Assembly: GCF_937889215.1 (NCBI RefSeq)
Contig: NZ_CALBEX010000247.1
Coordinates: 1 to 5,512, forward strand
Source: an uncultured Limnohabitans sp.
Lineage (GTDB): Bacteria > Pseudomonadota > Gammaproteobacteria > Burkholderiales > Burkholderiaceae_C
DNA: 5,512 nt
Direction: 5' to 3'
The stretch's first letter is position 1. Each line of letters begins with the position of its first letter. Shown one piece after another: positions 1 to 5,512 of this stretch. Below the pieces are notes generated by a model. The model saw only the letters and a program-made list of their open reading frames with translations. It had not been told where the DNA came from and did not search any database. Both the position numbers and the translations under genes were made by a program.

Positions 1-1436
1 TGAGTGATCCAGATATTTCCTTTTCCCAAACCCAAGCCGAAGAACCCGGTCACAGCAGTGACGATTTACCCGAGGGCTGGCTGCGTGTTGGCTCACTGGA
101 CATGGATGCCCAGGGCATCGCCCGCCGACCCGATGGCAAAGTGGTGTTCATTGAAGGTGCTTTGCCGTTCGAATTGGTGTCGGTTAATGTGCACCGTAAA
201 AAGAACCAGTGGGAGCAGGGCACGGTCACACAAATTCACCGCGAGTCCTCCCAACGTGTTCGGCCAGGTTGCCCGAACTTCGGCCTGCATGCCGGCGCCT
301 GCGGCGGCTGCAAGATGCAACACCTGGAGGCCTCGGCCCAAGTGGCGGTCAAGCAGCGGGTGCTGGAAGACAACCTTTGGCATTTGGGCAAGGTCAAACC
401 CGAAACCATGTTGCGCCCGATTGAGGGGCCAACCTGGGGCTACCGCTACCGTGCCCGGCTGTCGGTGCGCTATGTGATCAAAAAGGGCCAAGTGCTCATT
501 GGCTTTCATGAGCGCAAAAGCCGTTATGTTGCTGACATGAAGGTTTGTCCGGTCTTGCCGCCCCATGTCAGCCAATTGCTGCTGCCTTTGCGTGCCTTGA
601 TCGGCCAGATGGATGCCCGCGAGACATTGCCACAGCTGGAGTTGGCCTGTGGCGACGACGTCACGGCCTTGGTGCTGCGACACATGGAACCCCTGAGCGA
701 AGGCGACAAAACCTTGTTGCGGGCGTTTGCCGCCGAACACCAAATTCAGTGGTGGCTGCAAGCCAAAGGCCCGGACACGGTGCAATTGTTGGACGAGGGT
801 GGGGCGCAGCTGAGTTATGGCTTGCCCGACTTTGGCATCACCATGCCCTTCAGGCCCACCGATTTCACTCAGGTCAACCCCTTCATCAACCGCGTGCTGG
901 TCGCACGAGCACTGCGCTTGTTGCAAGCGCAAAAGACCGAGCGGGTGATTGATTGGTTCTGCGGCCTGGGCAACTTCACCCTGCCGCTCGCCACACAAGC
1001 GGGGCAGGTGCTCGGCATCGAAGGGGCCGAAACCCTGGTGGCGCGTTCACGCGACAACTACGCCCGCAACCAGGCTGCACGGCCCGAAGGCCAAGCCTTG
1101 GCCCCTACGTCTTTTGTGGCGCGCAACTTGTTTGAGATGACACCCGAGATGCTGGTGGCCGATGGCGCTGCCGACAAATGGCTGGTGGACCCGCCGCGTG
1201 AGGGTGCTTTCGCCCTGAGCAAGGCACTGGCCGAGTTGCACGAAAAGCCTGAACTTCGTCAGGGTTGGCTGCCGCCTCAGCGCATTGTCTATGTCAGCTG
1301 CAACCCTGCCACTTTGGCCCGTGATGCAGGCATCTTGGTGCACCATGCAGGCTACCGCTGCGTGAGTGCGGGCGTGATCAACATGTTTGCGCACACGGCC
1401 CATGTGGAGAGCATGGCGGTGTTCGAGTTGGCCTAA
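1..1436 (+). CDS. rlmD: 23S rRNA (uracil-1939-C5)-methyltransferase RlmD, 5' edge cut
   Basis: SAM-dependent enzyme that methylates C5 of U1939 in 23S rRNA (RumA/TrmA family). The ATG at 102 would start inside the first strand of the TRAM domain. The frame is open upstream to the window edge, where bases 1-2 (TG) finish an NTG codon followed by SDPD, so the true start is probably one base outside the window, giving about 478 residues. On that numbering: TRAM domain about 27-85; Fe-S cysteines C91, C101, C104 and probably C183; substrate/SAM-region motif FTQVN before the SAM-binding motif DWFCGLGNF at 318-326; DPPREGA at 397-403; catalytic nucleophile C434 in VSCNP; general-base candidate E470 in HVESM. 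All family landmarks are present, so the enzyme should be active. The stop is TAA. It converges on the yccA-like gene across a strong hairpin terminator. Only the exact start is in doubt. Confidence 0.95.
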   Translation, partial: SDPDISFSQTQAEEPGHSSDDLPEGWLRVGSLDMDAQGIARRPDGKVVFIEGALPFELVSVNVHRKKNQWEQGTVTQIHRESSQRVRPGCPNFGLHAGACGGCKMQHLEASAQVAVKQRVLEDNLWHLGKVKPETMLRPIEGPTWGYRYRARLSVRYVIKKGQVLIGFHERKSRYVADMKVCPVLPPHVSQLLLPLRALIGQMDARETLPQLELACGDDVTALVLRHMEPLSEGDKTLLRAFAAEHQIQWWLQAKGPDTVQLLDEGGAQLSYGLPDFGITMPFRPTDFTQVNPFINRVLVARALRLLQAQKTERVIDWFCGLGNFTLPLATQAGQVLGIEGAETLVARSRDNYARNQAARPEGQALAPTSFVARNLFEMTPEMLVADGAADKWLVDPPREGAFALSKALAELHEKPELRQGWLPPQRIVYVSCNPATLARDAGILVHHAGYRCVSAGVINMFAHTAHVESMAVFELA

Positions 1437-1469
1437 ACGGCCCACCGGCCGGTTGCCATCCCAAGGCCC

Positions 1470-1517
1470 CGACCCCAACAACAAAGGCTCCCGAGGGAGC
1501 CTTTGTTGTTGGGGTCG
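1470..1517. terminator. Bidirectional intrinsic terminator with a 22-bp perfect stem
   Basis: The arms at 1470-1491 and 1496-1517 are exact reverse complements around the 4-base loop CGAG (1492-1495). The core GGCTCC/GGAGCC stem is flanked by A-rich sequence on one side and T-rich (TTTGTTGTT) on the other, on either strand. It lies between the rlmD stop and the stop of the opposing yccA-like gene, so it can end transcripts from both. The stem is unusually long because the A/T tracts and the outer GACCCC/GGGGTC also pair. Confidence 0.88.
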
Positions 1518-1528
1518 CATGAAGCCGA

Positions 1529-2221
1529 TCAGTCGCGCTCGCCGCCCATGATGCCCAGCAGGGCCAACATGCTTTGAAAGATGTTGAACACGCTCAGGTA
1601 CAGGGCCAAGGTGGCGCTGATGTAGTTGGTCTCGCCGCCATCCAGGATGCGCTTGAGGTCATACAGCAAGAAAGCGCTGAAGATGCCGATGGCCAAGGTA
1701 GAGATGACCAGCATGCCGGCTGTAGAGCCCACAAACACGTTGATGATGCCGCCCACCATCAGAACCATGGCCCCGACGAACAGCCATTTGCCCATGCCCG
1801 ACAGGTCACGCTTGATGACGCTGGCCAGGCTGGCCATGACGAAGAACACACCGGCAGTGCCTGCAAAAGCGGTCATCACCAAGTCTGCACCGTTCTTGAA
1901 GCCCAGCACCATGGCGATCATGCGCGAGAGCATCAGGCCCATGAAGAAGGTGAAGGCCAGCAGCACAGGCACGCCAGCGGCAGAGTTTTTGGTTTTTTCG
2001 ATGGCGAACATGAAGCCGAACGCGCCACCCATGAAGACAATCAGGCCCATAAAACCTGTCAGGGATTGGGTGATGCCTGTGCTCACGCCGACCCATGCGC
2101 CCAGCACGGTGGGCAGCATGCTCAGGGCGAGCAGCCAATAGGTGTTGCGCAAAACGCGGTTGCGTGCCGCAAGGTCCACATGGCCCCAGCCAGCGGAATT
2201 GAGGGTGCGAAGGTCGCTCAT
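1529..2221 (-). CDS. Bax inhibitor-1/YccA family inner-membrane protein
   Basis: A 230-residue, highly hydrophobic protein of the BI-1/YccA (UPF0005, TMBIM-like) family. About seven membrane helices are visible at roughly 29-46, 52-74, 84-106, 113-135, 145-164, 167-188 and 201-225; there is no signal peptide. Family marks are VLRNTYWLLAL before helix 1 and GGETNYISATLALYLSVF running into helix 7. From memory both resemble E. coli YccA, which binds and moderates the membrane protease FtsH. A similar role here is inference, because other family members are proton-sensitive calcium-leak proteins. Of the acidic pair described as the pH sensor in BsYetJ, the helix-6 residue appears as D188, while the helix-7 position is Ser (S210), as I recall for YccA itself. 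The start is set by AAGGAG 8 bases upstream. The stop is TGA. It is divergent from the GlcG-like gene. Confidence 0.92.
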   Translation of the reverse strand: MSDLRTLNSAGWGHVDLAARNRVLRNTYWLLALSMLPTVLGAWVGVSTGITQSLTGFMGLIVFMGGAFGFMFAIEKTKNSAAGVPVLLAFTFFMGLMLSRMIAMVLGFKNGADLVMTAFAGTAGVFFVMASLASVIKRDLSGMGKWLFVGAMVLMVGGIINVFVGSTAGMLVISTLAIGIFSAFLLYDLKRILDGGETNYISATLALYLSVFNIFQSMLALLGIMGGERD

Positions 2222-2229
2222 GGTGTTTT

Positions 2230-2235
2230 CTCCTT
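2230..2235 (-). promoter_or_regulatory. Shine-Dalgarno site of the yccA-like gene
   Basis: AAGGAG on the minus strand (CTCCTT on plus) lies 8 bases before the ATG at 2221. This is near-ideal spacing and supports that start. Confidence 0.8.
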
Positions 2236-2263
2236 AACTTGCCTTGGATCAAGGCCGTCTTTC

Positions 2264-2269
2264 ATTCTA
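2264..2269 (-). promoter_or_regulatory. Candidate -10 box of the yccA-like gene
   Basis: TAGAAT on the minus strand, in the context TTTAGAATG, lies 42 bases before the start codon and would give a leader of about 35 bases. No good -35 hexamer is visible at 16-18 bases spacing. The same octamer TTAGAATG stands at a similar distance before ilvD, which modestly strengthens both calls. Confidence 0.4.
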
Positions 2270-2380
2270 AAGGCCGTGGTCTACAAGGTCGATGGTTCTC
2301 GGGATTTCCGTCATGCCATGGGGTTATCCGGGTGAATCAGTTTTGCGCTGGGGTGTGCAATGGGCGGGCCTGCGCCCGTG

Positions 2381-2386
2381 TATGCT
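2381..2386 (+). promoter_or_regulatory. Weak candidate -10 box of the GlcG-like gene
   Basis: TATGCT matches four of six consensus positions and is preceded by TG. A transcript from it would start near 2392-2394, inside the inverted repeat at 2387-2417. No convincing -35 is seen. This is the best candidate in a GC-rich stretch rather than a firm promoter. Confidence 0.25.
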
Positions 2387-2417
2387 TGGTGTTTTAAACC
2401 TTGTCTTTAAAACACCA
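2387..2417. repeat. 12-bp perfect inverted repeat ending on the GlcG-like start codon
   Basis: TGGTGTTTTAAA (2387-2398) and TTTAAAACACCA (2406-2417) are exact reverse complements around the 7-base spacer CCTTGTC. The last paired base is the A of the ATG. No Shine-Dalgarno sequence is visible in front of this ATG; the right arm occupies that place. It could be a repressor operator overlapping a transcription start, or an RNA hairpin across the initiation region. The sequence alone cannot decide between these. Confidence 0.7.
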
Positions 2418-2824
2418 TGAAAACTCAAGCCACTTTGGAATTGTCCGATGTGAAAGCCATCGCCGCTGCAGCCGAAGCCGAAGCACTGAAAAACAACTGG
2501 GATGTCAGCATCGCGATTGTTGACGGTGGTGGTCATTTGCTGCATTTCGCCCGTTTGGACGGCGCACCACCGATTTCATCTCACATCGCCCCAGCCAAAG
2601 CCCACACGGCCGCCCTGGGTCGTCGTGAATCCAAAGTCTATGAAGACGTGATCAACGGTGGCCGCATGTCCTTCCTGTCGGCCCCGACCATCCAAGGCAT
2701 GCTTGAAGGCGGCGTGCCGATCATGAAGGACGGCTTTTGCTTGGGCGCAGTGGGTGTCAGCGGCGTCAAGTCGACCGAAGACGCGCAGATCGCCAAAGCC
2801 GGCATCGCAGCCATCGGTCTGTGA
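2417..2824 (+). CDS. GlcG/HbpS (DUF336) family protein, putative haem/cofactor binding
   Basis: A 135-residue, single-domain soluble protein of the GlcG/HbpS family. Family features are visible in order: an Ala/Glu-rich first helix (about 9-26), a central strand and turn SIAIVDGGGHLLHFARLDGA (31-50), the helix IAPAKAHTAA (57-66), GGVPI (98-102), and the closing GAVGVSGVKSTEDAQIAKAG (110-129). Paralogues commonly have GVSGG where this one has GVSGV, a small difference. HbpS from Streptomyces binds haem and is secreted; GlcG lies in the E. coli glycolate operon with no clear enzymatic role. No signal peptide is seen here, so a cytoplasmic location is likely. No glc or haem genes lie beside it, so context gives no substrate, and haem binding is only a family-level guess. 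The start is the only ATG that fits the family's N-terminus, but it lacks a clear ribosome binding site. The stop is TGA, followed by a terminator. Confidence 0.9.
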   Translation: MKTQATLELSDVKAIAAAAEAEALKNNWDVSIAIVDGGGHLLHFARLDGAPPISSHIAPAKAHTAALGRRESKVYEDVINGGRMSFLSAPTIQGMLEGGVPIMKDGFCLGAVGVSGVKSTEDAQIAKAGIAAIGL

Positions 2825-2864
2825 TATCCCCCCGACCCGTGGCTGCTTGGCAGCCGCTGGGACG

Positions 2865-2898
2865 CAAAAAAGCCCGCCGAAAATAGCGGGCTTTTTTG
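2865..2898. terminator. Bidirectional intrinsic terminator between the GlcG-like gene and ilvD
   Basis: A perfect 13-bp stem, CAAAAAAGCCCGC (2865-2877) with GCGGGCTTTTTTG (2886-2898), closes an 8-base loop. Six T follow the GC-rich stem core on the plus strand, and six T do so on the minus strand as well. It therefore serves both convergent genes. Confidence 0.92.
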
Positions 2899-2944
2899 TG
2901 GGGCGCTGCCAGCACAGCTTGTTGTTGAGCTTGGTAAAAGTGCC

Positions 2945-2962
2945 GCCCAACTTCAGTTGGGC
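2945..2962 (-). terminator. Possible secondary hairpin just after ilvD
   Basis: GCCCAAC (2945-2951) and GTTGGGC (2956-2962) pair perfectly around a 4-base loop, TGAA on the minus strand. It lies about 20 bases past the ilvD stop, followed on the minus strand by GGCACTTTT. The T-run is short and set off from the stem, so this may be only an mRNA 3'-end hairpin that supports the main terminator at 2865-2898. Confidence 0.35.
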
Positions 2963-2981
2963 AGAACAGGGTGGCCTGCGA

Positions 2982-4682
2982 TCAATACAGATCGAGGACC
3001 GCCCCTTTGCTGGCGCTCGATGCGTTGAAAGCAAACTTGGCCTGCACGCCACGCGTGTAACGGGGCTCAGGTGCAGTCCAGCCTTCACGGCGCTTGGCAA
3101 TTTCGGCCTCGGGCACGTTCAGCTCAAGCACCAATTTGTGCGCGTCGATGGTGATGCTGTCGCCTTCATTCACAAACGCGATGTTGCCGCCAGCTGCCGC
3201 TTCTGGGGCGACGTGGCCCACCACCATGCCCCAGGTGCCGCCTGAGAACCGGCCGTCGGTGATCAGGCCCACGCTTTCACCCAGACCCGCACCGATCAAA
3301 GCGCCCGTAGGAGCCAGCATTTCTGGCATGCCGGGGCCGCCTTTGGGGCCGAGGTAACGCAAGACCATCACGTCACCGGCCACAATTTTGCCCGCCAAAA
3401 TGGCTTCGAGCGCCGATTGCTCGTCGTCGAACACGCGGGCTGGGCCGGTGATGACCGGGTTTTTCAGGCCGGTGATCTTGGCCACAGCGCCTTCGGGCGA
3501 CAAATTGCCTTTCAAGATCGCCAAGTGGCCTTGCTTGTACATGGCGTTCTCAATGGTGTGGATCACGCTTTGCTCCGGCGGCGCGTCGGGCACATCCTTG
3601 AGCACCTCGGCAATGGTCTGGCCGGTGATGGTGATGCAGTCACCGTGCAGCAAACCGGCGTTGAGCAAAATTTTCATGACTTGCGGAATGCCGCCGGCCA
3701 CATGCAGGTCCACGGCCAAAGCCTTGCCACTGGGTTTCAGGTCGCACAACACGGGTGTGCGCTGGCGAATGCGTTCGAAGTCGTCGATGGTCCATTCCAC
3801 GCCTGCGCAATGCGCAATTGCCAAAAAGTGCAGCACCGCATTGGTCGAACCACCGGTGGCCATGATCACGGCCACAGCGTTTTCAATGGCTTTGCGGGTC
3901 ACGATGTCGCGCGGCTTGATGCCTTTGCGGATGGCTTCCACCAAAACGCGGGCCGACTCCTTGGCTGACTCTACTTTTTCGTCATGCACGTTGGCCATCG
4001 TGGAAGAGTAAGGCAAGGAAATGCCCAGCGCCTCAAAAGCCGAGGACATGGTGTTGGCCGTGTACATGCCGCCGCACGAACCGGTGCCGGGAATGGCGCG
4101 CTTTTCGATTTCGAGCAGGTCTTCGTCGCTCAACTTGCCTGCGGCATTCTCGCCCACGGCTTCAAAAACGCTCACGATGTTCAGGTCTTTGTTTTGGTAA
4201 CGGCCCGGCAAAATGGTGCCGCCGTACACGTAAATGGCCGGCACGTTGGCGCGCAGCATGCCCATCAGGCCACCGGGCATGTTCTTGTCGCAACCGCCGA
4301 CCACCAGCACACCGTCCATCCACTGGCCTTGCACGCAGGTTTCCACGCAGTCGGCAATCACCTCGCGAGAAACCAGCGAGTACTTCATGCCCTCGGTGCC
4401 CATGGCCATGCCGTCCGAAATGGTGGGGGTGCCGAATACTTGGGCGTTACCGCCGGCGGCTTCGATGCCCTCAATGGCGGCATCGGCCAATTTTTGCAGA
4501 CCGCTGTTGCAGGGGGTGATGGTGCTGTGACCGTTGGCCACGCCCACCATGGGTTTGACGAAATCGCTCTGTTCATAGCCCATGGCGTAGTACATCGACC
4601 GGTTGGGGGCGCGAGACTTGCCCTCGGTGATGTTGGCGCTGCGGCTGTTGATGGGGGTGATCGGGATGATTTTGTCGCTCAT
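2982..4682 (-). CDS. ilvD: Dihydroxy-acid dehydratase IlvD
   Basis: Converts 2,3-dihydroxy-isovalerate and 2,3-dihydroxy-3-methylvalerate to the 2-keto acids in valine, isoleucine and leucine synthesis; cytoplasmic. It is 566 residues from the ATG at 4682. The frame is open upstream to 4787, but those 35 extra residues come from non-conserved intergenic DNA, and [15 protein letters not shown] fits the family N-terminus. The ribosome site is weak (AGAGA). Visible motifs: cluster cysteines C58 (TPCNSG), C131 ([10 protein letters not shown], IlvD/Edd signature 1) and C203 ([11 protein letters not shown]); K133 next to D132, the lysine carbamylated in known structures; signature 2 [12 protein letters not shown] with the proposed catalytic base S480. 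Three cysteines and about 560 residues match the [2Fe-2S] type rather than the longer E. coli-type enzyme. The related sugar-acid dehydratase Edd is less likely given length and motifs. The stop is TGA. The gene is divergent from lgt. Confidence 0.96.
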   Translation of the reverse strand: MSDKIIPITPINSRSANITEGKSRAPNRSMYYAMGYEQSDFVKPMVGVANGHSTITPCNSGLQKLADAAIEGIEAAGGNAQVFGTPTISDGMAMGTEGMKYSLVSREVIADCVETCVQGQWMDGVLVVGGCDKNMPGGLMGMLRANVPAIYVYGGTILPGRYQNKDLNIVSVFEAVGENAAGKLSDEDLLEIEKRAIPGTGSCGGMYTANTMSSAFEALGISLPYSSTMANVHDEKVESAKESARVLVEAIRKGIKPRDIVTRKAIENAVAVIMATGGSTNAVLHFLAIAHCAGVEWTIDDFERIRQRTPVLCDLKPSGKALAVDLHVAGGIPQVMKILLNAGLLHGDCITITGQTIAEVLKDVPDAPPEQSVIHTIENAMYKQGHLAILKGNLSPEGAVAKITGLKNPVITGPARVFDDEQSALEAILAGKIVAGDVMVLRYLGPKGGPGMPEMLAPTGALIGAGLGESVGLITDGRFSGGTWGMVVGHVAPEAAAGGNIAFVNEGDSITIDAHKLVLELNVPEAEIAKRREGWTAPEPRYTRGVQAKFAFNASSASKGAVLDLY

Positions 4683-4720
4683 GGTGGTGTCTCTGTAAAA
4701 GCCCAAAAGAAGATCGCCAC

Positions 4721-4726
4721 ATTCTA
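4721..4726 (-). promoter_or_regulatory. Candidate -10 box of ilvD
   Basis: TAGAAT on the minus strand, in the context GTTAGAATG, lies 38 bases before the ilvD ATG and predicts a leader of about 31 bases. That is too short for a leader-peptide attenuator. The region upstream is GC-rich with no clear -35. The TTAGAATG octamer is shared with the yccA-like promoter. Confidence 0.45.
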
Positions 4727-4773
4727 ACGGGCGCTTGCCGGGCCTTTGTGTCCAGTGCGAGGCATCTCCGGTG

Positions 4774-4779
4774 CACAAT
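4774..4779 (+). promoter_or_regulatory. Candidate -10 box of lgt, placing transcription start at the ATG
   Basis: CACAAT lies 6 bases before the lgt ATG. A transcript starting the usual 6-8 bases downstream would begin at or next to the start codon, that is, leaderless. No Shine-Dalgarno sequence is seen in the bases before the ATG, which agrees with this. No good -35 is visible, so confidence is modest. Confidence 0.35.
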
Positions 4780-4785
4780 CCGGGC

Positions 4786-5512
4786 ATGCTGATCCATCCT
4801 CAAATTGACCCCGTCGCCCTGCAATTGGGCCCTTTGGCCATCCATTGATATGGCCTGACTTATTTGGCCGCATTTGGCTTGTTTTTATGGCTGGGCGTGC
4901 GGCGTCTGGGCCATGCGCCTTTCAAAAACCTGCCGCAATGGCAAAAACGCGATGTGGAAGACATCCTGTTCTTGGGTGTGCTGGGCGTCATCTTGGGCGG
5001 GCGCGTGGGTTATTGCCTGTTTTACAAACCGGCTTATTACCTGTCCAACCCGCTCGAAATTTTCGCCATCTGGCAAGGGGGCATGAGTTTCCATGGCGGC
5101 TTGCTCGGTGTGATGCTGGCCATGGTCTGGTTTGCGCGCACGCGACAACGTTCTTTTTTGCAAGTGATGGATTTTGTAGCCCCATGTGTGCCCACGGGGC
5201 TGGCCGCTGGGCGTGTGGGCAATTTCCTCAATGGCGAACTCTGGGGCCGCGTGGCCGATCCCTCTTTACCGTGGGGCATGGTGTTCCGGGGGGCGGGTGA
5301 TTTGCCGCGCCATCCGTCCCAGCTGTACCAAATTGCGTTGGAAGGTTTGCTGCTGTTTGTCTTGCTGTGGTGGTTTGCCCGCAAGGACCGACCCATGGGG
5401 CAGGTGTCCGGGGCCTTTTTGCTGGGCTATGGGGTTTTCCGCTTTGTGGCCGAGTTTTTCCGCGAGCCCGATGCGCACTTGGGGCTTTTGAGCCTGGGCA
5501 TGAGCATGGGGC
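4786..5512 (+). pseudogene. lgt: Prolipoprotein diacylglyceryl transferase Lgt with an in-frame TGA at codon 21; 3' end outside window
   Basis: Lgt is the inner-membrane enzyme that moves diacylglycerol from phosphatidylglycerol to the lipobox cysteine of prolipoproteins. From ATG 4786 the frame reads [20 protein letters not shown], then TGA (4846-4848), then [17 protein letters not shown], and stays open to the window end (242 codons, about 25-30 short of full length). The stop replaces the Trp of the HWYG motif in helix 1, just before the Tyr that is essential in E. coli (Y26). All later landmarks are intact: FHGGL with H103; [14 protein letters not shown] with R143; [20 protein letters not shown] with R219. 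The only later in-frame starts are TTG 4864, TTG 4879, GTG 4897 or ATG 5083, each losing part or all of helix 1. Identity is certain; whether the gene is truly broken is not. A single G-to-A change or base-call error at 4848 explains everything. Confidence 0.9.

Noticed and set aside
93..998. Long minus-strand open frame (301 codons) opposite rlmD
   Set aside because: Its composition (rich in His, Gln, Ala, Gly) is typical of an antisense shadow of a GC-rich gene, it has no recognisable domain, and rlmD on the other strand is unambiguous.
2251..2277. Direct repeat AAGGCCGT (2251-2258 and 2270-2277) as a regulator-binding pair
   Set aside because: An 8-base repeat flanking the yccA-like -10 region is interesting in position but too short and too GC-typical to claim without conservation data.
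1574..2335. Plus-strand open frame (253 codons) opposite the yccA-like gene
   Set aside because: His/Gln/Asp/Gly-rich shadow of a hydrophobic membrane gene. It has no family motif and it runs through the promoter and ribosome site of the real gene.
2362..2378. GC-rich hairpin upstream of the GlcG-like gene as a riboswitch or terminator
   Set aside because: Only 5-bp stems with two competing pairings and no T-tract; it probably lies upstream of the transcript and is within chance for GC-rich DNA.
3984..4727. Plus-strand open frame (247 codons) opposite the N-terminal half of ilvD
   Set aside because: Low-complexity His/Gly/Ala/Val shadow frame with no motif, while ilvD is fully conserved on the other strand.
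4683..4787. Longer ilvD starting at 4787 (35 extra residues)
   Set aside because: The extension crosses the candidate -10 box and overlaps the lgt start codon. Its sequence is not family-like, and MSDKIIPIT at 4682 fits the known N-terminus.
4846..4848. TGA read as tryptophan by an alternative genetic code
   Set aside because: TGA terminates the yccA-like, GlcG-like and ilvD genes in this window, and tryptophan is TGG throughout them, so code 4 does not apply genome-wide.
4846..4848. TGA as selenocysteine
   Set aside because: Lgt family members carry Trp, not Cys or Sec, at this site, and I see no clear SECIS-like hairpin immediately downstream.
4845..5300. Plus-strand open frame (151 codons) in another frame over lgt
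   Set aside because: The conserved Lgt motifs lie in the frame of ATG 4786, before and after its TGA. This frame has no recognisable content.

Overview
The window looks like ordinary chromosome from a betaproteobacterium, most likely Burkholderiales of the Comamonadaceae type (Limnohabitans/Rhodoferax-like). This placement is inference from protein style, moderately high GC, and the ilvD/lgt head-to-head arrangement; nothing in the sequence proves it. There are no mobile elements, CRISPR arrays, tRNA or rRNA genes, or phage genes, and I see no sign of horizontal transfer.

Layout from left to right: (1) rlmD, the 23S rRNA U1939 methyltransferase, on the + strand. It is almost complete; the left edge of the window falls inside its probable start codon. 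(2) A very long perfect hairpin terminator in the convergent gap. (3) A seven-helix Bax inhibitor-1/YccA family membrane protein on the - strand. (4) A divergent intergenic region of 195 bases. It holds a -10-like element and a strong Shine-Dalgarno site for the yccA-like gene, and a 12-bp inverted repeat that ends on the A of the next start codon. (5) A small GlcG/HbpS (DUF336) family gene on the + strand. (6) A convergent gap with a bidirectional terminator. (7) ilvD, dihydroxy-acid dehydratase, on the - strand. (8) A short divergent promoter region. (9) lgt, prolipoprotein diacylglyceryl transferase, on the + strand, running off the right edge.

The genes do unrelated housekeeping jobs: rRNA modification, membrane-protein homeostasis, a possible haem/cofactor-binding protein, branched-chain amino acid synthesis and lipoprotein maturation. 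All four gaps separate convergent or divergent neighbours, so each gene is probably transcribed on its own.

The real anomaly is in lgt. The reading frame is intact and recognisable from the ATG at 4786 to the window end, except for one in-frame TGA at 4846-4848. That codon sits where the family has the Trp of its 'HWYG' motif (TGG to TGA). Because Lgt is normally essential in Gram-negative bacteria, this is a sequencing error, a recent nonsense mutation with a second copy or suppressor elsewhere, or readthrough. I found no convincing previously undescribed system here.
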